64,000 bases of DNA from Plasmodiophora brassicae (lineage: Eukaryota > Endomyxa: Phytomyxea > Phytomyxea > Plasmodiophorida), in the NCBI GenBank assembly GCA_036867785.1, contig CP145409.1, forward strand, positions 372,001 to 436,000. Reading direction: 5' to 3'. This document shows, piece after piece, positions 12,005-22,296 of the stretch. Each line of letters begins with the position of its first letter. Within the stretch, counting starts at the first letter, position 1. The notes beneath the pieces were generated by a model. The model worked only from the letters and a program-made list of their open reading frames with translations, was not told the DNA's origin and searched no databases. Made by a program: the position numbers and the translations under genes.

Positions 12005-13362
12005 ATGATGGCGGTTCCAGAAGAGACCGCGCTGGGGGAGGAATCTGCGAGAGAGAGCCTAACTTGGACATTACCATCGATGGACGACCTGACGTTTGCC
12101 ATTGCACTCGCCGCCGTACGACACGCGCGTCCCGAGCCCGAACAGGATGGGCGACTCGAGGTGGGCGCCTTACGCGACCAGCTCGAGCGGGTCACGAAAC
12201 GTACTGTGCGGTGCAAACGCCAGGCAGCGGTCCACGATTGACGATCGCGTGCAGAGAACGAGGCGCTTCAGCAGGAACTGTCGGCGATGGAAGCGAATCG
12301 CGAGGCACGCGGGTCGCCCGCACCTGTCGACATGATCAACATCTACATGCGACACGCGGGCGCCATCGTCCAGACCGATGTCATCCAGCGGTATGTCAAC
12401 GAGTGCCGAGATCCACACCACCGATCAGGAATGTATCCAATGTTGGGTCGTACGTTACGTACGGGCCACCAATAACCGGCCCTTACAGGCGACGTCATGC
12501 TGCGAATCGCTACCGATGTCGTCCTATCGATATCGGATGCGAACGTGCTGCAACGGCTGCAAGACGTTCACGATGCGGCCAGCTGGATTGCAGGTTCGGC
12601 TGGATCCTGTTTGCCGGCGGTTCGGCAATGACGTCATGGTCACACAGATTCACTGGTAGCCGCGTGCGAACGTGGAGCACCGTCGCCTGTCCTCGCCGAA
12701 CGGTTCATGCGGGCGCTCTCGGAGATGGTCACCCAAATGGTGACGTTCGATTGCCTGAAACTTGACTCGTTCAAGACGAGCACTTCGCCAGGGATCGTAG
12801 CTGGATCGTCGCCTCTTCGTGGTACGCTCAATGCCGGTTGCGGCTCCATCGCCTATCAATATAACTGTGGTGCAGATGTTCGACTCCAGTTGCATTCGTT
12901 TATCGTGGCGCTCGGCAAACGCGGGTGTCTGACCGACGTGCTCCTTTCGCTGTGCTGCGCCGAACTCCTGTCTGTGTTCCGCCCTGAACGAACAGGGTCC
13001 GACCGCGACTGGTTGATCCTGTCCCAGAACTCGGCCTACCTCTGCCGGTGCATCGAACAATTGATCGGCATGCGTTCCCAGATGGAAGAGTACCCGGTTT
13101 GTGAAGCTCTCAGCTCACTGATCTCGTACATTCCTGGTCGGCCCAACGGTTCACCCATGCCTGCCGATCACTGATCCGCTGCAGGTCTCCGTCCCTGGGT
13201 GGACATCTGGCAAGACATTCTGCCACTGGCAGCCGATTGTCGCTCGGTGTCGCCGCTGGTCACCTCGCAAGTCTGGCGAATCACCGCCTTGCTCGACGGC
13301 GGCGCGGGCCTCGCCTGGACAACAGCCCTGAGCACCATACGCAGCCAGACAGGCGACCGTTG
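12005..13362 (+). CDS. MEI4-like meiotic recombination protein
   Basis: The N-terminal helix LTFAIALAAVRHAR followed by a coiled coil (LRDQLERVTKQNEALQQEL, visible once a ~54-nt intron near 12200-12253 is removed) matches the start of animal MEI4 (KLALALAIIRSK plus coiled coil). The C-terminal half has LQLHSFIVALGKRGCLTDVL then SAYLCRCIEQLIG, and ends with a DILPLAADCRSVSPLVTSQVWRITALLD segment close to the end of MEI4 (LxxxFPLFTFYLWRVGILL). MEI4 works with REC114 and IHO1-type partners on the chromosome axis to promote SPO11 breaks. The alignment is from memory and the family is fast-evolving, so this is a good hypothesis rather than a certainty. Several internal introns are implied by frame changes near 12420-12700 and 13170-13200. 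Confidence 0.55.
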
Positions 13363-13398
13363 AACGCAATCGTTGCAGAATTATAATGGGAGACGCGT

Positions 13399-15540
13399 TT
13401 ACTTCTTACGGCCGCGCTCCTTCAGCTCGAACGTCAAGGTCGTATTCGAGCGAACGTTGTAGAAGGCGAGCGACTCGCTGTCCTTGAGCCAGCGTCCGTC
13501 GGGCAATTGCAACTTCATCTTGTTGGCGGCAAGCCCCTTCAAACGCTCGCTTAGAGCCTGCTTGACCTGCAGCGTGGTCGACAGCACAGGAAGCGACAGC
13601 GGAACGGTCTGACCGGACAGGTTCCATTCGTTCGGGTCGTCGGCCTTCGGGAGCTGAACAGTGAGGGAGACGGGGCCAGGGTTCGCTCTGGCGAATTCGT
13701 CAGCTGACATGGCTTCGGGTCCGCGCGCCTTCTTAGCCGGTGGTGCTCCTGGGGCACCTGCAGGTCTGGGATGTGGCGGCATTGGACCAGGTGGATGCAT
13801 CTGCCCAGGTGGCGGCATCATTGGCATCGGAGGCATCATGTGAGGAGGCATCGGAGGAGGAACGTGCATCGGCATGGGAGGGAACCCAGGAGGCGCGGCG
13901 AATTGTGGCGGTGGTGCCGGCGGGTATCCATGCATTCCTTGAGGCGGCATCGGGTATCCCATCGGAGCTGCCATCATGGACGCTTGATGATCCCAGCCCC
14001 ATGGCTGAGGTGGGGCCGCTGACGGAACAGCAGGAGCTTGAGCAGAATGCTGATCCTGAACTGGAGGAGCCTGCTGTTGTTGTTGTTGTTGCTGCTGCCG
14101 CTGCTGTTGGAACTGCTCCACAGCTGGTTCAGGTTCGGCAGGTTTCGTCGTGAAAATGTCCTGTCGCCGACGAGCCAATTCGCTGAGGTGCTCACTGATC
14201 TCGCGACCGCTCAGCAGGTTACTGTCACGATGCTTCTGGGCACTGGCCTGCTTCTGGTCCTTCCAGCGCGGGTCCAGCAAGCAGATGCGGACGTGCTCCG
14301 ACAGCTCAGTCGCCCGAACGAGCTCGCTACAATTCGGGCACTTCTGGAACTGGATCGCACGATCCGCCTGCTTCTCTGCGGCCGGTCGTCCAGCAGAAGC
14401 GCGCGTATCATCGTCGATCGGTTCCATCTCCATATCCATTTCCGTGTCGCGCTCCATGGCCGACGCCTGATTGGCGGCGAGTCGATCCTGCGCGTCCAGC
14501 GCACGGTTGATCTCCTCGATCGTGTGGAACGGTGCCGGCAGGAACGTGTTCTCGTCCTCGGTGAAGTCCACGGTTCGAAGAACGACAAAGTCGTGCCAGT
14601 CGATTGAACCGATGGCGACACGTTCAGCCTCGTCCTCCATTTCCCGCTCGCCCGACAGTCGTTCCTGGATGCGTTCGTACTCGATGCGTCCCAGGATCTC
14701 CTCCTGCACGATCGACGGGTCGTTCAATTCGGCCTCAGCTTTGGCCAGACGCGACGCCCGCTTCTCCGCATCCATGATCGACTCGTACGCTTCGACCATG
14801 CCCTGGAACAGCGCATAGCACGGGTGCGATGGCCTCAGGAAGTCAAACTGGGCGTTACGTGCCTCGCGCGTCAGCAGAGCATTCAGGAACGTCTTGCCCT
14901 GACTGGCGACGTAACGACCCGCAAGCCGAACGATGTCGAGGTCGAGTTGCGACATCTCGTAGGGCAAGCGCGGGATACACAGCTCTTCAGGGGCTGAACT
15001 CGTCGGGATGATGTTCGCCTGGTTCGAACGGGCAATGTCCAGCTTCAAGCGCTCCGAGAACGTTAGGGCCTTCTTTGGCGCCGCCTGCGTCGCCTCACGA
15101 CGCTGCTGCTCGCGTTGCTGTTCGAGAGCGGCAGCCTCGGCGGCCTCCCTCTCAGCGGCCTGGGCGGCTTCCGCTGCTAATCGCTTCTGTTCCTCCTCGG
15201 GCAACAGGAGATGCACGAGCTTCGACTTGTAGTACGCGTGGTACGGGTTATCGGGATGCAGGAAATCGAACCTTCTGTCATTCTGCTGCTTCGACAGGAT
15301 AACCGCCTCGAACGCGGTGCCGTGCTTCGCGACATACGCCGCAGTCTTCTCGATGATGGCTGTACAACGGTCGGGCCAATCAGTCGCATGGGTGAACGAA
15401 CCGGCCAGCATCCTACGTCGCAAATCAGGCGGGGGGACGATGACGTTCTGGATATCGGGCAGGACGAGCTCGTTGTCGTCGTCGCCGGCGCCGTTCGCCG
15501 CCGCCGCTGCTGGGCCGTCCGGCATGGCCACGGCTGCCAT
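13399..15540 (-). CDS. SF3A1: SF3A1, U2 snRNP splicing factor 3A subunit 1 (Prp21)
   Basis: This is an intronless 713-residue reading frame. It starts MAAVAMPDG; the frame is open further upstream, but that part is low quality. Two SURP modules are clear: the first includes AAYVAKHGTAFEAVILSKQQ, RRFDFLHPDNPYHAYY; the second includes AGRYVASQGKTFLNALLTRE and FDFLRPSHPCYALFQ. A charged/acidic middle region and a Q-rich segment follow, then a long Pro/Met/Gly-rich tract, and a C-terminal ubiquitin-like domain ending NTTLTFELKERGRKK. This is the standard order of SF3A1, which binds SF3A3 through the second SURP region and contacts U1 stem-loop 4 through the ubiquitin-like domain. A C2H2-like CPNCSELVRATELSEHVRIC in the middle is a less usual element. 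Confidence 0.95.
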   Translation of the reverse strand: MAAVAMPDGPAAAAANGAGDDDNELVLPDIQNVIVPPPDLRRRMLAGSFTHATDWPDRCTAIIEKTAAYVAKHGTAFEAVILSKQQNDRRFDFLHPDNPYHAYYKSKLVHLLLPEEEQKRLAAEAAQAAEREAAEAAALEQQREQQRREATQAAPKKALTFSERLKLDIARSNQANIIPTSSAPEELCIPRLPYEMSQLDLDIVRLAGRYVASQGKTFLNALLTREARNAQFDFLRPSHPCYALFQGMVEAYESIMDAEKRASRLAKAEAELNDPSIVQEEILGRIEYERIQERLSGEREMEDEAERVAIGSIDWHDFVVLRTVDFTEDENTFLPAPFHTIEEINRALDAQDRLAANQASAMERDTEMDMEMEPIDDDTRASAGRPAAEKQADRAIQFQKCPNCSELVRATELSEHVRICLLDPRWKDQKQASAQKHRDSNLLSGREISEHLSELARRRQDIFTTKPAEPEPAVEQFQQQRQQQQQQQQQAPPVQDQHSAQAPAVPSAAPPQPWGWDHQASMMAAPMGYPMPPQGMHGYPPAPPPQFAAPPGFPPMPMHVPPPMPPHMMPPMPMMPPPGQMHPPGPMPPHPRPAGAPGAPPAKKARGPEAMSADEFARANPGPVSLTVQLPKADDPNEWNLSGQTVPLSLPVLSTTLQVKQALSERLKGLAANKMKLQLPDGRWLKDSESLAFYNVRSNTTLTFELKERGRKK

Positions 15541-15809
15541 CGTGCTGCACCAACCGCCACGGACACCGCGGCACCTGTGACAGCCGCCGCCGACATATCG
15601 CCGCTGACGCCCGTACGTACTGCGCGCGTCCTCTGGCTGTTCCATTGCAAACCAAACCCCCACTGAACCTGCGTCGTTTCGGATGGTATACGATCCCGCT
15701 TCCCGCACGGTTTGTTTCGTGAACGAAAGCAACGCGAAGCACTAGAGCCCAGACATTCCGCTTTATTTCATCATGCCCCGCGACCGTCGTCCTGGCAAAC
15801 GCCACCTCT

Positions 15810-17160
15810 TAGAACGCCTTGGGCACGTCTTCGGGCTGGGTCTCCGTCAACTGGGAAACGAGTTTCTGTGGACGTCGCGTTATACACGTTTGCGGTATGG
15901 TCCAGCCAGGACAGATTTCCGACCTTCGTCTTCCGTTCCACGTTTCGGTCATGGTTCGATTTGTGCATGGGATGTGGGCGGCTCTTGTCGCATCGAGTCT
16001 CGCCGGTACGCAAGGGTTTATTATGCCCAGATCCCAGACCCTGCGCAGGTTGGAAAACTCAGACGTGATCGAACCGCCACGGTTTGACCCTGTCGGGTAC
16101 CCACCTCGATTTCCTCCTCCGTCTGCGCGTCGCGGTGACGGGGAGCAATCGACACCGGGTACAGCGCAGGGTCGTTGACAGGATCTAGGTCAGTTGGCTC
16201 CATGATCCCTGCTTCTCGGACATCGGGTGTCGCGTTCACCATCGACGACTCACTGCTCTCCTCGCAACGTATCCACAAAACGTATGAACGCTGACCTGCC
16301 GCTCACGACTGAATCGATTGCTGCCGACCGACCATGCGGAATGGGGCCCCCATATTTGACTCCTGCCGCATGTCGAAGCATTCGGATCGGGGACGGGGAA
16401 GCGGATCGGGAGCGCAGTACCGCCGTCGTCTCTGTTTACGATCGTTCCCGGGGGCATCGCGGGCCGATAGAGATAGACGGTTCAGTGTTTAGTGAGATCA
16501 TGGGCCTCGGGTCGGTTATGACCGGGCATCTTGGGGTAGGGAAACGTTCCCGCAGAGGCACAGGGCCGGGTCCATTCCGGCGGGTGTGCACTGCTCGAAC
16601 ATGCCGAATTCCGACTCGCGGCGCAGCGTGTCGAAGGCCCAGTACCGGCCGATCAGTTCCTGCTGGTCGAACCGCGGTTGCAGGACGGAATTGACGACAG
16701 CAAACGTCGCCGACCCAATGGTTCTACCCTGATGACGCAGGAGGACTGCCCATGGACCAGGAACGAGTCGAATATCGTCTAGGTGGACAACCGGGTCCTG
16801 CATCCACCAGCGTCGTCGGACGGGCCTGGTTTGCGGATCCAGCGCGTGATCGGCGTGAAGAAGCACCAGGTGCGACCCTCGCTACGAAGGAACATGATCA
16901 GCAGACGGCGTAACAAGCAGTATCAGGGACAGCCCAACCGGAACTTGATGTACGTTCTTGATTGGTCGCATAAGAACCGATATTGGCGTGCCATGCACCA
17001 TGTCGACCACGGAAACGGGCCCGAGAAAGTGCCGATGCTCGCTATCCCAGTGTGTGCCAACCGCAAGATCGAACGACTCGGGCCCGTCCCCGTGCATCCA
17101 CCTGCGCGCGACACAGTCCGTTAGTAACCACATTGGTGATATCTGGGCCGCCTGCGTCAC
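15810..17160 (-). CDS. Unrecognised multi-exon gene
   Basis: Minus-strand pieces with coding character are GTHWDSEHRHFLGPVSVVDM and HGTPISVLMRPIKNVHQ near 16950-17080, VHLDDIRLVPGPWAVLLRHQ and QQELIGRYWAFDTLRRESEF near 16600-16800, and an acidic tail near 16050-16250. A plausible C-terminus ends at about 15818 with SQLTETQPEDVPKAF. I do not recognise a family. The pieces lie in different frames, so several short introns are required and the exon limits are not fixed. The gene is on the same strand as the sulfatase-like gene, directly downstream of it. Confidence 0.35.
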
Positions 17161-19156
17161 CTGGGCGGTTCGCTGTGGCGAACGTAATAGGCTGTGAATG
17201 TTTCCACGGCACTCCTCTGGACGAGGCCGTTCGTCGTGACAGCGAGCTGGACGGCCAGACGATCAACGAAAGGGTTGTTCCTGTCAACGCGGTCGAGCAG
17301 GACCATCGAGCGAGGCTCGGCAGCGTATCTGGCATGCTCGCAGACGTTTCGTGCTGGCTCGTTGACCATGTTGAGGAAGTTCAGGGCACTGACGGCTAAC
17401 GGGTACGACGGCCGCATGAGCGTTTCCAGACGAACGGCGCACCCACAGAACTTGTAATTGACATCGTATTCGGGCTCGACGACATCACAGTCGCGTTTGG
17501 CGTCGATCTCCGACGCGAACAGGCCGCGATCGTGGGCGTCGGGTGACGCCACCCATCGCAACGTGTGGAATATGTCCAGGGGGAATACGAGGCGCTCTTC
17601 GTTGGCAATGGCGTTCTGAAGGTGGTCGACTGCCAGAAACGAAGCCGGCATCGACACGAACAAGGTCGGGAGTTTACCCTCGAATGCACCCAGGTCGCTC
17701 GCTGCGAATGGGCCGTACCCGAGGCCATGATCCGACATGAGGACGACCATGACGTCTGGATGTGCACTTAGCGTACGCTGGATAAACGTGGACAGTGGTG
17801 CGTCCGCGCTGGGCGCTCGCTTCGCTGCCGGCTCATGTCCAGTGTTGAAGACCGATACCGAGAAGAGCGGGACAGAGTTGGCCGTTGCCATATCCAGTAG
17901 CTGCGATAGGCGCTGGAATTCGAGCTCTTCGAGGGACTGGCGCCCGGCACAAAGTGCCTTCATATCGGAACGGGTGTAGAGCAGACGTGCGTCCCAGCCG
18001 GTCCCGTTCCGAATGAGCGGATCCATGATCGTGTAGAAGTTGTAGTCGGCCAGGCCGGTGACGACTTCCAGGATCTCGTTGTCCGTCCCGTTCGGGAGCA
18101 TCAGCTTGCCCAGCGACGACGTCCACTGCAGCCCGCTCTGATCCATCAGGCTTGTCACGTATCCTGCCGCCTTGAATTCCATGAATAGGTTCCTGACCGA
18201 CTCCCCGTCATGTTCGATGCCCTGCCGGTGATTCAGCATTGGGCAACGGACGCTGAGGGACTACGACTTACTGAGGCGTTCAAGTATCGGTCAACATAGG
18301 AGACGTTGCTCCGGTTCAGTTCATGATTCAGGGATTGCCAGCGCCCTATGGAATACCCGGTGAGAACGGGAAGGAAGTTCCCGTTCGTCCCCACAGCGGC
18401 GGTGCTGAACCGTTCAAACCCCAGCTGAATGTGGGACCCGGATATCTCCCCTCGTCGAACGCCCTGCAAGGTCTGCACCGTCTTGGGGAACTGCCGAATG
18501 AACTGCCCGCGAGAGACGGAATCCACCATCAGTACGAGAACGTGTGGCCTCGTGCGGCTGCCCTGGTTGGCCTGAATAGCGCGCCGCGCCCTGTCCGTAC
18601 TGGTCCGGTCCAGAACGGCTCGGACATGGACGTCGATCATTTTCGGCTCGGTGCATTGTACGACGACTTGCTGCCAGTCGCGAAGGTCGACCGATGCGGG
18701 TGCCGTCCCAAGCAGCAACGGCATCACTTGGCGGCCGTTGCTTCCGAACAGCATCACGGTCCCGTTGCATGCCCCCTTTATCAGCAGCTGGTTCGTGTCG
18801 TCGTCCACTGATGTAAACTGATGCGGATCGCTGTTCGGGTCGTCGCGACATCTGCCAATATCGTGGCTGTGGGACAGTCCCGATGTCGCCCCCCATTTCT
18901 CAGCCAGGATCTGCCATGGCACACGCGAGATGAACGTCGGATTGCAACTGAGATGCGGCTTGAACGGTGGATGCATTCCCAACGATAACGGCCGTGTCCG
19001 AAGCAACGTCACCAAGGAATCCCAGTCCGCACCAACCAATGCCCCCGATTTCCAATCCGCCCCCGGCAGGCGTCGCGCGGTCCACAGGAACATCACAACG
19101 GCCAACGTGACGACGGTCGCCAGCATTGCTCGCAGACGCGCCATGAATCCCGGCAT
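17157..19156 (-). CDS. DUF229-family sulfatase-fold protein
   Basis: This is a type II membrane protein with one N-terminal helix (MLATVVTLAVVMFLWTA) and a lumenal or extracellular alkaline-phosphatase/sulfatase-like domain. Exon 1 (19156-18272) and exon 2 (18221-17157) join in phase over a 50-nt GT-AG intron, giving 649 residues. HVLVLMVDSVSRGQFIRQFP carries the metal-binding Asp and the Ser in the position of the catalytic residue; VMVVLMSDHGLGYGPF carries the downstream DHG metal ligands. DUF229 proteins have this same split but are biochemically poorly characterised, so the substrate is unknown. The start chosen (MPGFMARLRAML) places the signal anchor at the N-terminus; the longer open frame adds only low-complexity sequence. 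Confidence 0.8.
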
Positions 19157-19489
19157 ACCACACTGTGATCCCGCTCCGACACCCGGCTCCGACGAAACGC
19201 GCCCTCGTCCACATGATGCGGCGTTCGAGTGCAGTCGCCGACGCGGCGCGGAACGGAACCACAAAGCGTGGGGGTCTTGTCTCTCGGTGAGAACCCCGTG
19301 ACGCCGTAACGGTACGGTGCACCTTCTAAATGCGGCCAAGGGCAACGTTGTGCAGTGCTATTTTTGGTTGGACGCGTTCCGCTGCGTCGTCGGCAGTGTC
19401 AAGCACAGCGGCCGATGGCGCTGCGCTCGTAGCTGGCAATGTGGGATCCCAGCGCACGTCGCATGCGATGCCACACGTTCGCGGCGACC

Positions 19490-21482
19490 ATGCCGGAACA
19501 CGGGCGCGTCAAGAGCGCTGATGAAGGGCCCGAGCGCGTCCGGAAGCGAAGCAGGCGCAGGCGCGTTAAACACCGGGAAATCCGGTTCGGGCTGCGCGAG
19601 CTATTCGCGATCTCGTTCAGGCTGCTGTGTGGATGCATTCAGTTCGTCGTCGCCATGTCTGTCTTGATTGCCGTCTCCGTGGTCTGGGCCATTCTGTTCG
19701 CGTCGTCAACGCCCGATGACATCCGGGGTGTCCGGCTCGGCTCCGTCGGGCCGCTGACGAGAGAGCAGCAGTTACAGGCGATGACGGCCTGGAGCGAGAT
19801 GGCGCAGATGATGGTGTCGACGCTGGTCTACAAGTACATGACCGGCGAGGAGATACGCATCTGCCTGAACAATCTCCTTTGGCGTACTCAGTTGCCGACG
19901 TTCACGTCGATCGACGTCCTGGAATTCCTGCCTGTACATAAGCTGTCTCGTGCGCACCTGTCGAAAGTGCACCCACTTGTAAGATGGCAACTGGAACATC
20001 AACTGCTACGTTCGTCGCACTGATTGGTGCTCAGGTGCTAATCGCTACAAACGTTGCCGATGGCAACAACGAACGATTCCAGTTTGACGTTTCAGGAGCG
20101 TTCCCCTTCTTCAATGCGTCGTTGTCGCTGTTCGGTATAAGAGAGCAGGTCAGCGACGGTTTGTCGCTGGCCGGTCGCATTGCTCTTCAGATCCCGGACG
20201 ACATGTACGAGTCCACACTGAAGATACTGAACGTGCGAAGCGCAAAGTCTGTAGCAACTGGCCGAAACATCATGTTCTTCAGGAAATGGTTGCTTCGGTA
20301 TTCCCCGCCTATCTACCTCATCTGGGCGGATGGCCCTGAAGAAGCGCGGTTAGGAGTATGATGACGTGGGTGATCCTTTGGCAAGGTGCGCAGTTGCTGA
20401 CCCGTTATTCCCTCAGGTTATTGAACGTGAGATTGAAACTGTCGAAGACGAACGATATGACGAATCACAATGGATCGCGAACACACGGCTGAAGAGTGAT
20501 CGGCCAGTTCCCGTCAGGTCTCTTGGTAGCACCGTCCCAGAGCCATTTCGGAGGCACAAGGCTCCGCCGAACGCGCTTGATGTCCCTGTGAAGATTTGTA
20601 ATCTGAGCGACAAACAGCTCGAGAAGGGCTCGACCGTTTGGACGCGTTTCGCCCAAAGGCTTTTGTACACGTTCACTCTAAACCCCTCCATTCAGACGAC
20701 GCTGAGGACCACGCTGGAGAATGCATGCAATTCGTGGGTTGGCTTCGAGGATGCTGATTGACGTTCATCTCACCGTGCTGGGTTATCCAGAATGTCTGGT
20801 CCAATTCGGCTCCGCATCCTTGGCATGGATCTTGGAGTTCATAGCGTGCATGATGCACCTCAGTTTGAGATGAGCAGCCAAGGGCAGCATCGAGAGGCCT
20901 TTACCTATAAGGTTGACGAACTCGTTTCGGTTTTAGAGTGACACGTACCGTAATGATAGTGATATATCAGGCGTTCATGTACATCAACTGGAAGAAACTA
21001 AAGGTCAAGATGGCGGTGGACGGCATTATGAATTCGTCATCGGTGGTGTTCGACATTACAAATTTCAGGTTGTCCGGGCCGGTAACGTTTCGGATAATCC
21101 ACCGTAAGCGATGTGGTCGTCGCCCACCGAGTGCACGCGCTAATACCTGCCTCTAGCACTACTCGTCGAGGTCGACTTCATCACCATGTCGTTCGACCTT
21201 CCGCCCATTTTTGACTTCGACCTCCAAATTGACCTCAGTCGTAGCCACCTGTTTGGTGCTATGCTAACAGACACCCGGGGTGCGCTGGTTATGTTATTCG
21301 AAACGCACCTGACGAAGGCCTTTGTCACAAAGTACGTCCACAACTTCCTGATGTACATGACCGAACCGCGAACCGTCAGCATCCCGTGGCTGGTTGACCG
21401 TGGCGACATCCAGTTCTCCAGTGATGCTGCCCAGCACGTCTATCGGTGGCTCCGAAGACTCTTCCTTGGCGCCAGCCGGTGA
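19490..21482 (+). CDS. SMP-like lipid-transfer membrane protein, paralogue B
   Basis: This is the second member of the family at 8351-10314. A basic N-terminus (SADEGPERVRKRSRRRRVKH) precedes a helix (FVVAMSVLIAVSVVWAILFA), then REQQLQAMTAWSEM. Later exons hold RFQFDVSGAFPFFNASLSLF, IRLRILGMDLGVHS, FMYINWKKLKVKMAVDG, FDITNFRLSGPVTFRII and ITMSFDLPPIFDFDLQIDL. The last three segments follow the SMP fold order closely (strand, 'dL-x-L-x-G-x-v-x-x-x-i' strand, then 'sF-x-x-P-x-idF'), better than in paralogue A. It probably tethers at and moves lipid between ER and a partner membrane, as extended synaptotagmins and TEX2 do. At least five exons are needed; frames change near 19980, 20360, 20760 and 21150. 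Confidence 0.62.
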
Positions 21483-21641
21483 CAACGTGCCACTCCCAGT
21501 AGCTACCCGTATTTATATGTACGACAACATACACACAATAGCATGAATAGGCTGATCTGGACCGCGTTAGCCCATCGCGTCACTCTTCGTGGACGACCGC
21601 CGGTAGACTGCGATTGTTTTTGTGCGAATCCGGGATCCCGG

Positions 21642-22260
21642 ATGGACGACGCCCGGCTGAACGCCTTGTCCGAGCAGTTTGACCCTGCAGTTGCCCTGCT
21701 GTACGCGGACCGCATTGTCCCTGCTGATGGTGCACCTCGCGACACCGTCCGACACTGTGCGTCGCTGCTGCATCCGTCGGATCCCAATTATCGTCCGCGA
21801 CGTTCGCACACGCGGGCCAGGCCGCGACGGGCGCCCCCGGCAGCGAATCCGCGAGACCAACAGGAGCACGCCCTTGCTGGGCCGGAACCGAAACCGGAAG
21901 ACGCGAGGCATGTCGATGGGCCGTTAGGTCTGCTGAGTACGTTGCTTGAACGTCGTCTTCGGGTTCGAGTTGTAATCCGGCGGCACAAGGGCGTCCGCGG
22001 ATGCTGTACTGGGTACCTCAAAGCGTTCGACAAACACTTCAACATGGCAAGGCTTGCACACAGTTATGCTATCGACGCGACTGACGTCGCATCCTTAGGT
22101 GCTCTTGGATGTCGAGGAGACGTTCCATGATTTCGAGTGGACGGATCGGGCCAATGGGAACGGGCGACGCAAACGGAAGGTCGTTCGTCGGCGATGCGTT
22201 CGGCAGCTCCTGATTCGAGGGGACGCGGTCGTCATTGTCGGGCCGGCTCCACCAGGTTAA
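21642..22260 (+). CDS. LSM11: Lsm11-like Sm protein
   Basis: Exon 1 (21642-22046) and exon 2 (22099-22260) join in phase across a 52-nt GC-AG intron and give 188 residues. An in-frame ATG at 21543 could add 33 more. The N-terminal [15 protein letters not shown] matches the conserved FDPLLALYA element of Lsm11. The Sm1 motif is [20 protein letters not shown] then [15 protein letters not shown] (the last residues come from exon 2). A basic linker and the Sm2 motif [15 protein letters not shown] follow. In animals Lsm11 replaces SmD2 in the U7 snRNP that cleaves histone pre-mRNA. The split Sm fold and the N-terminal motif support this over a generic SmD protein. Confidence 0.75.
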
Positions 22261-22296
22261 TCCCAGGAAAACAATGGATAGCGTCACTGTAATTTA

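Noticed and set aside
13740-14607. Plus-strand open frames of 137 and 189 codons opposite SF3A1
   Set aside because: They mirror the Gln/Pro/Met-rich and acidic tracts of SF3A1 on the other strand.
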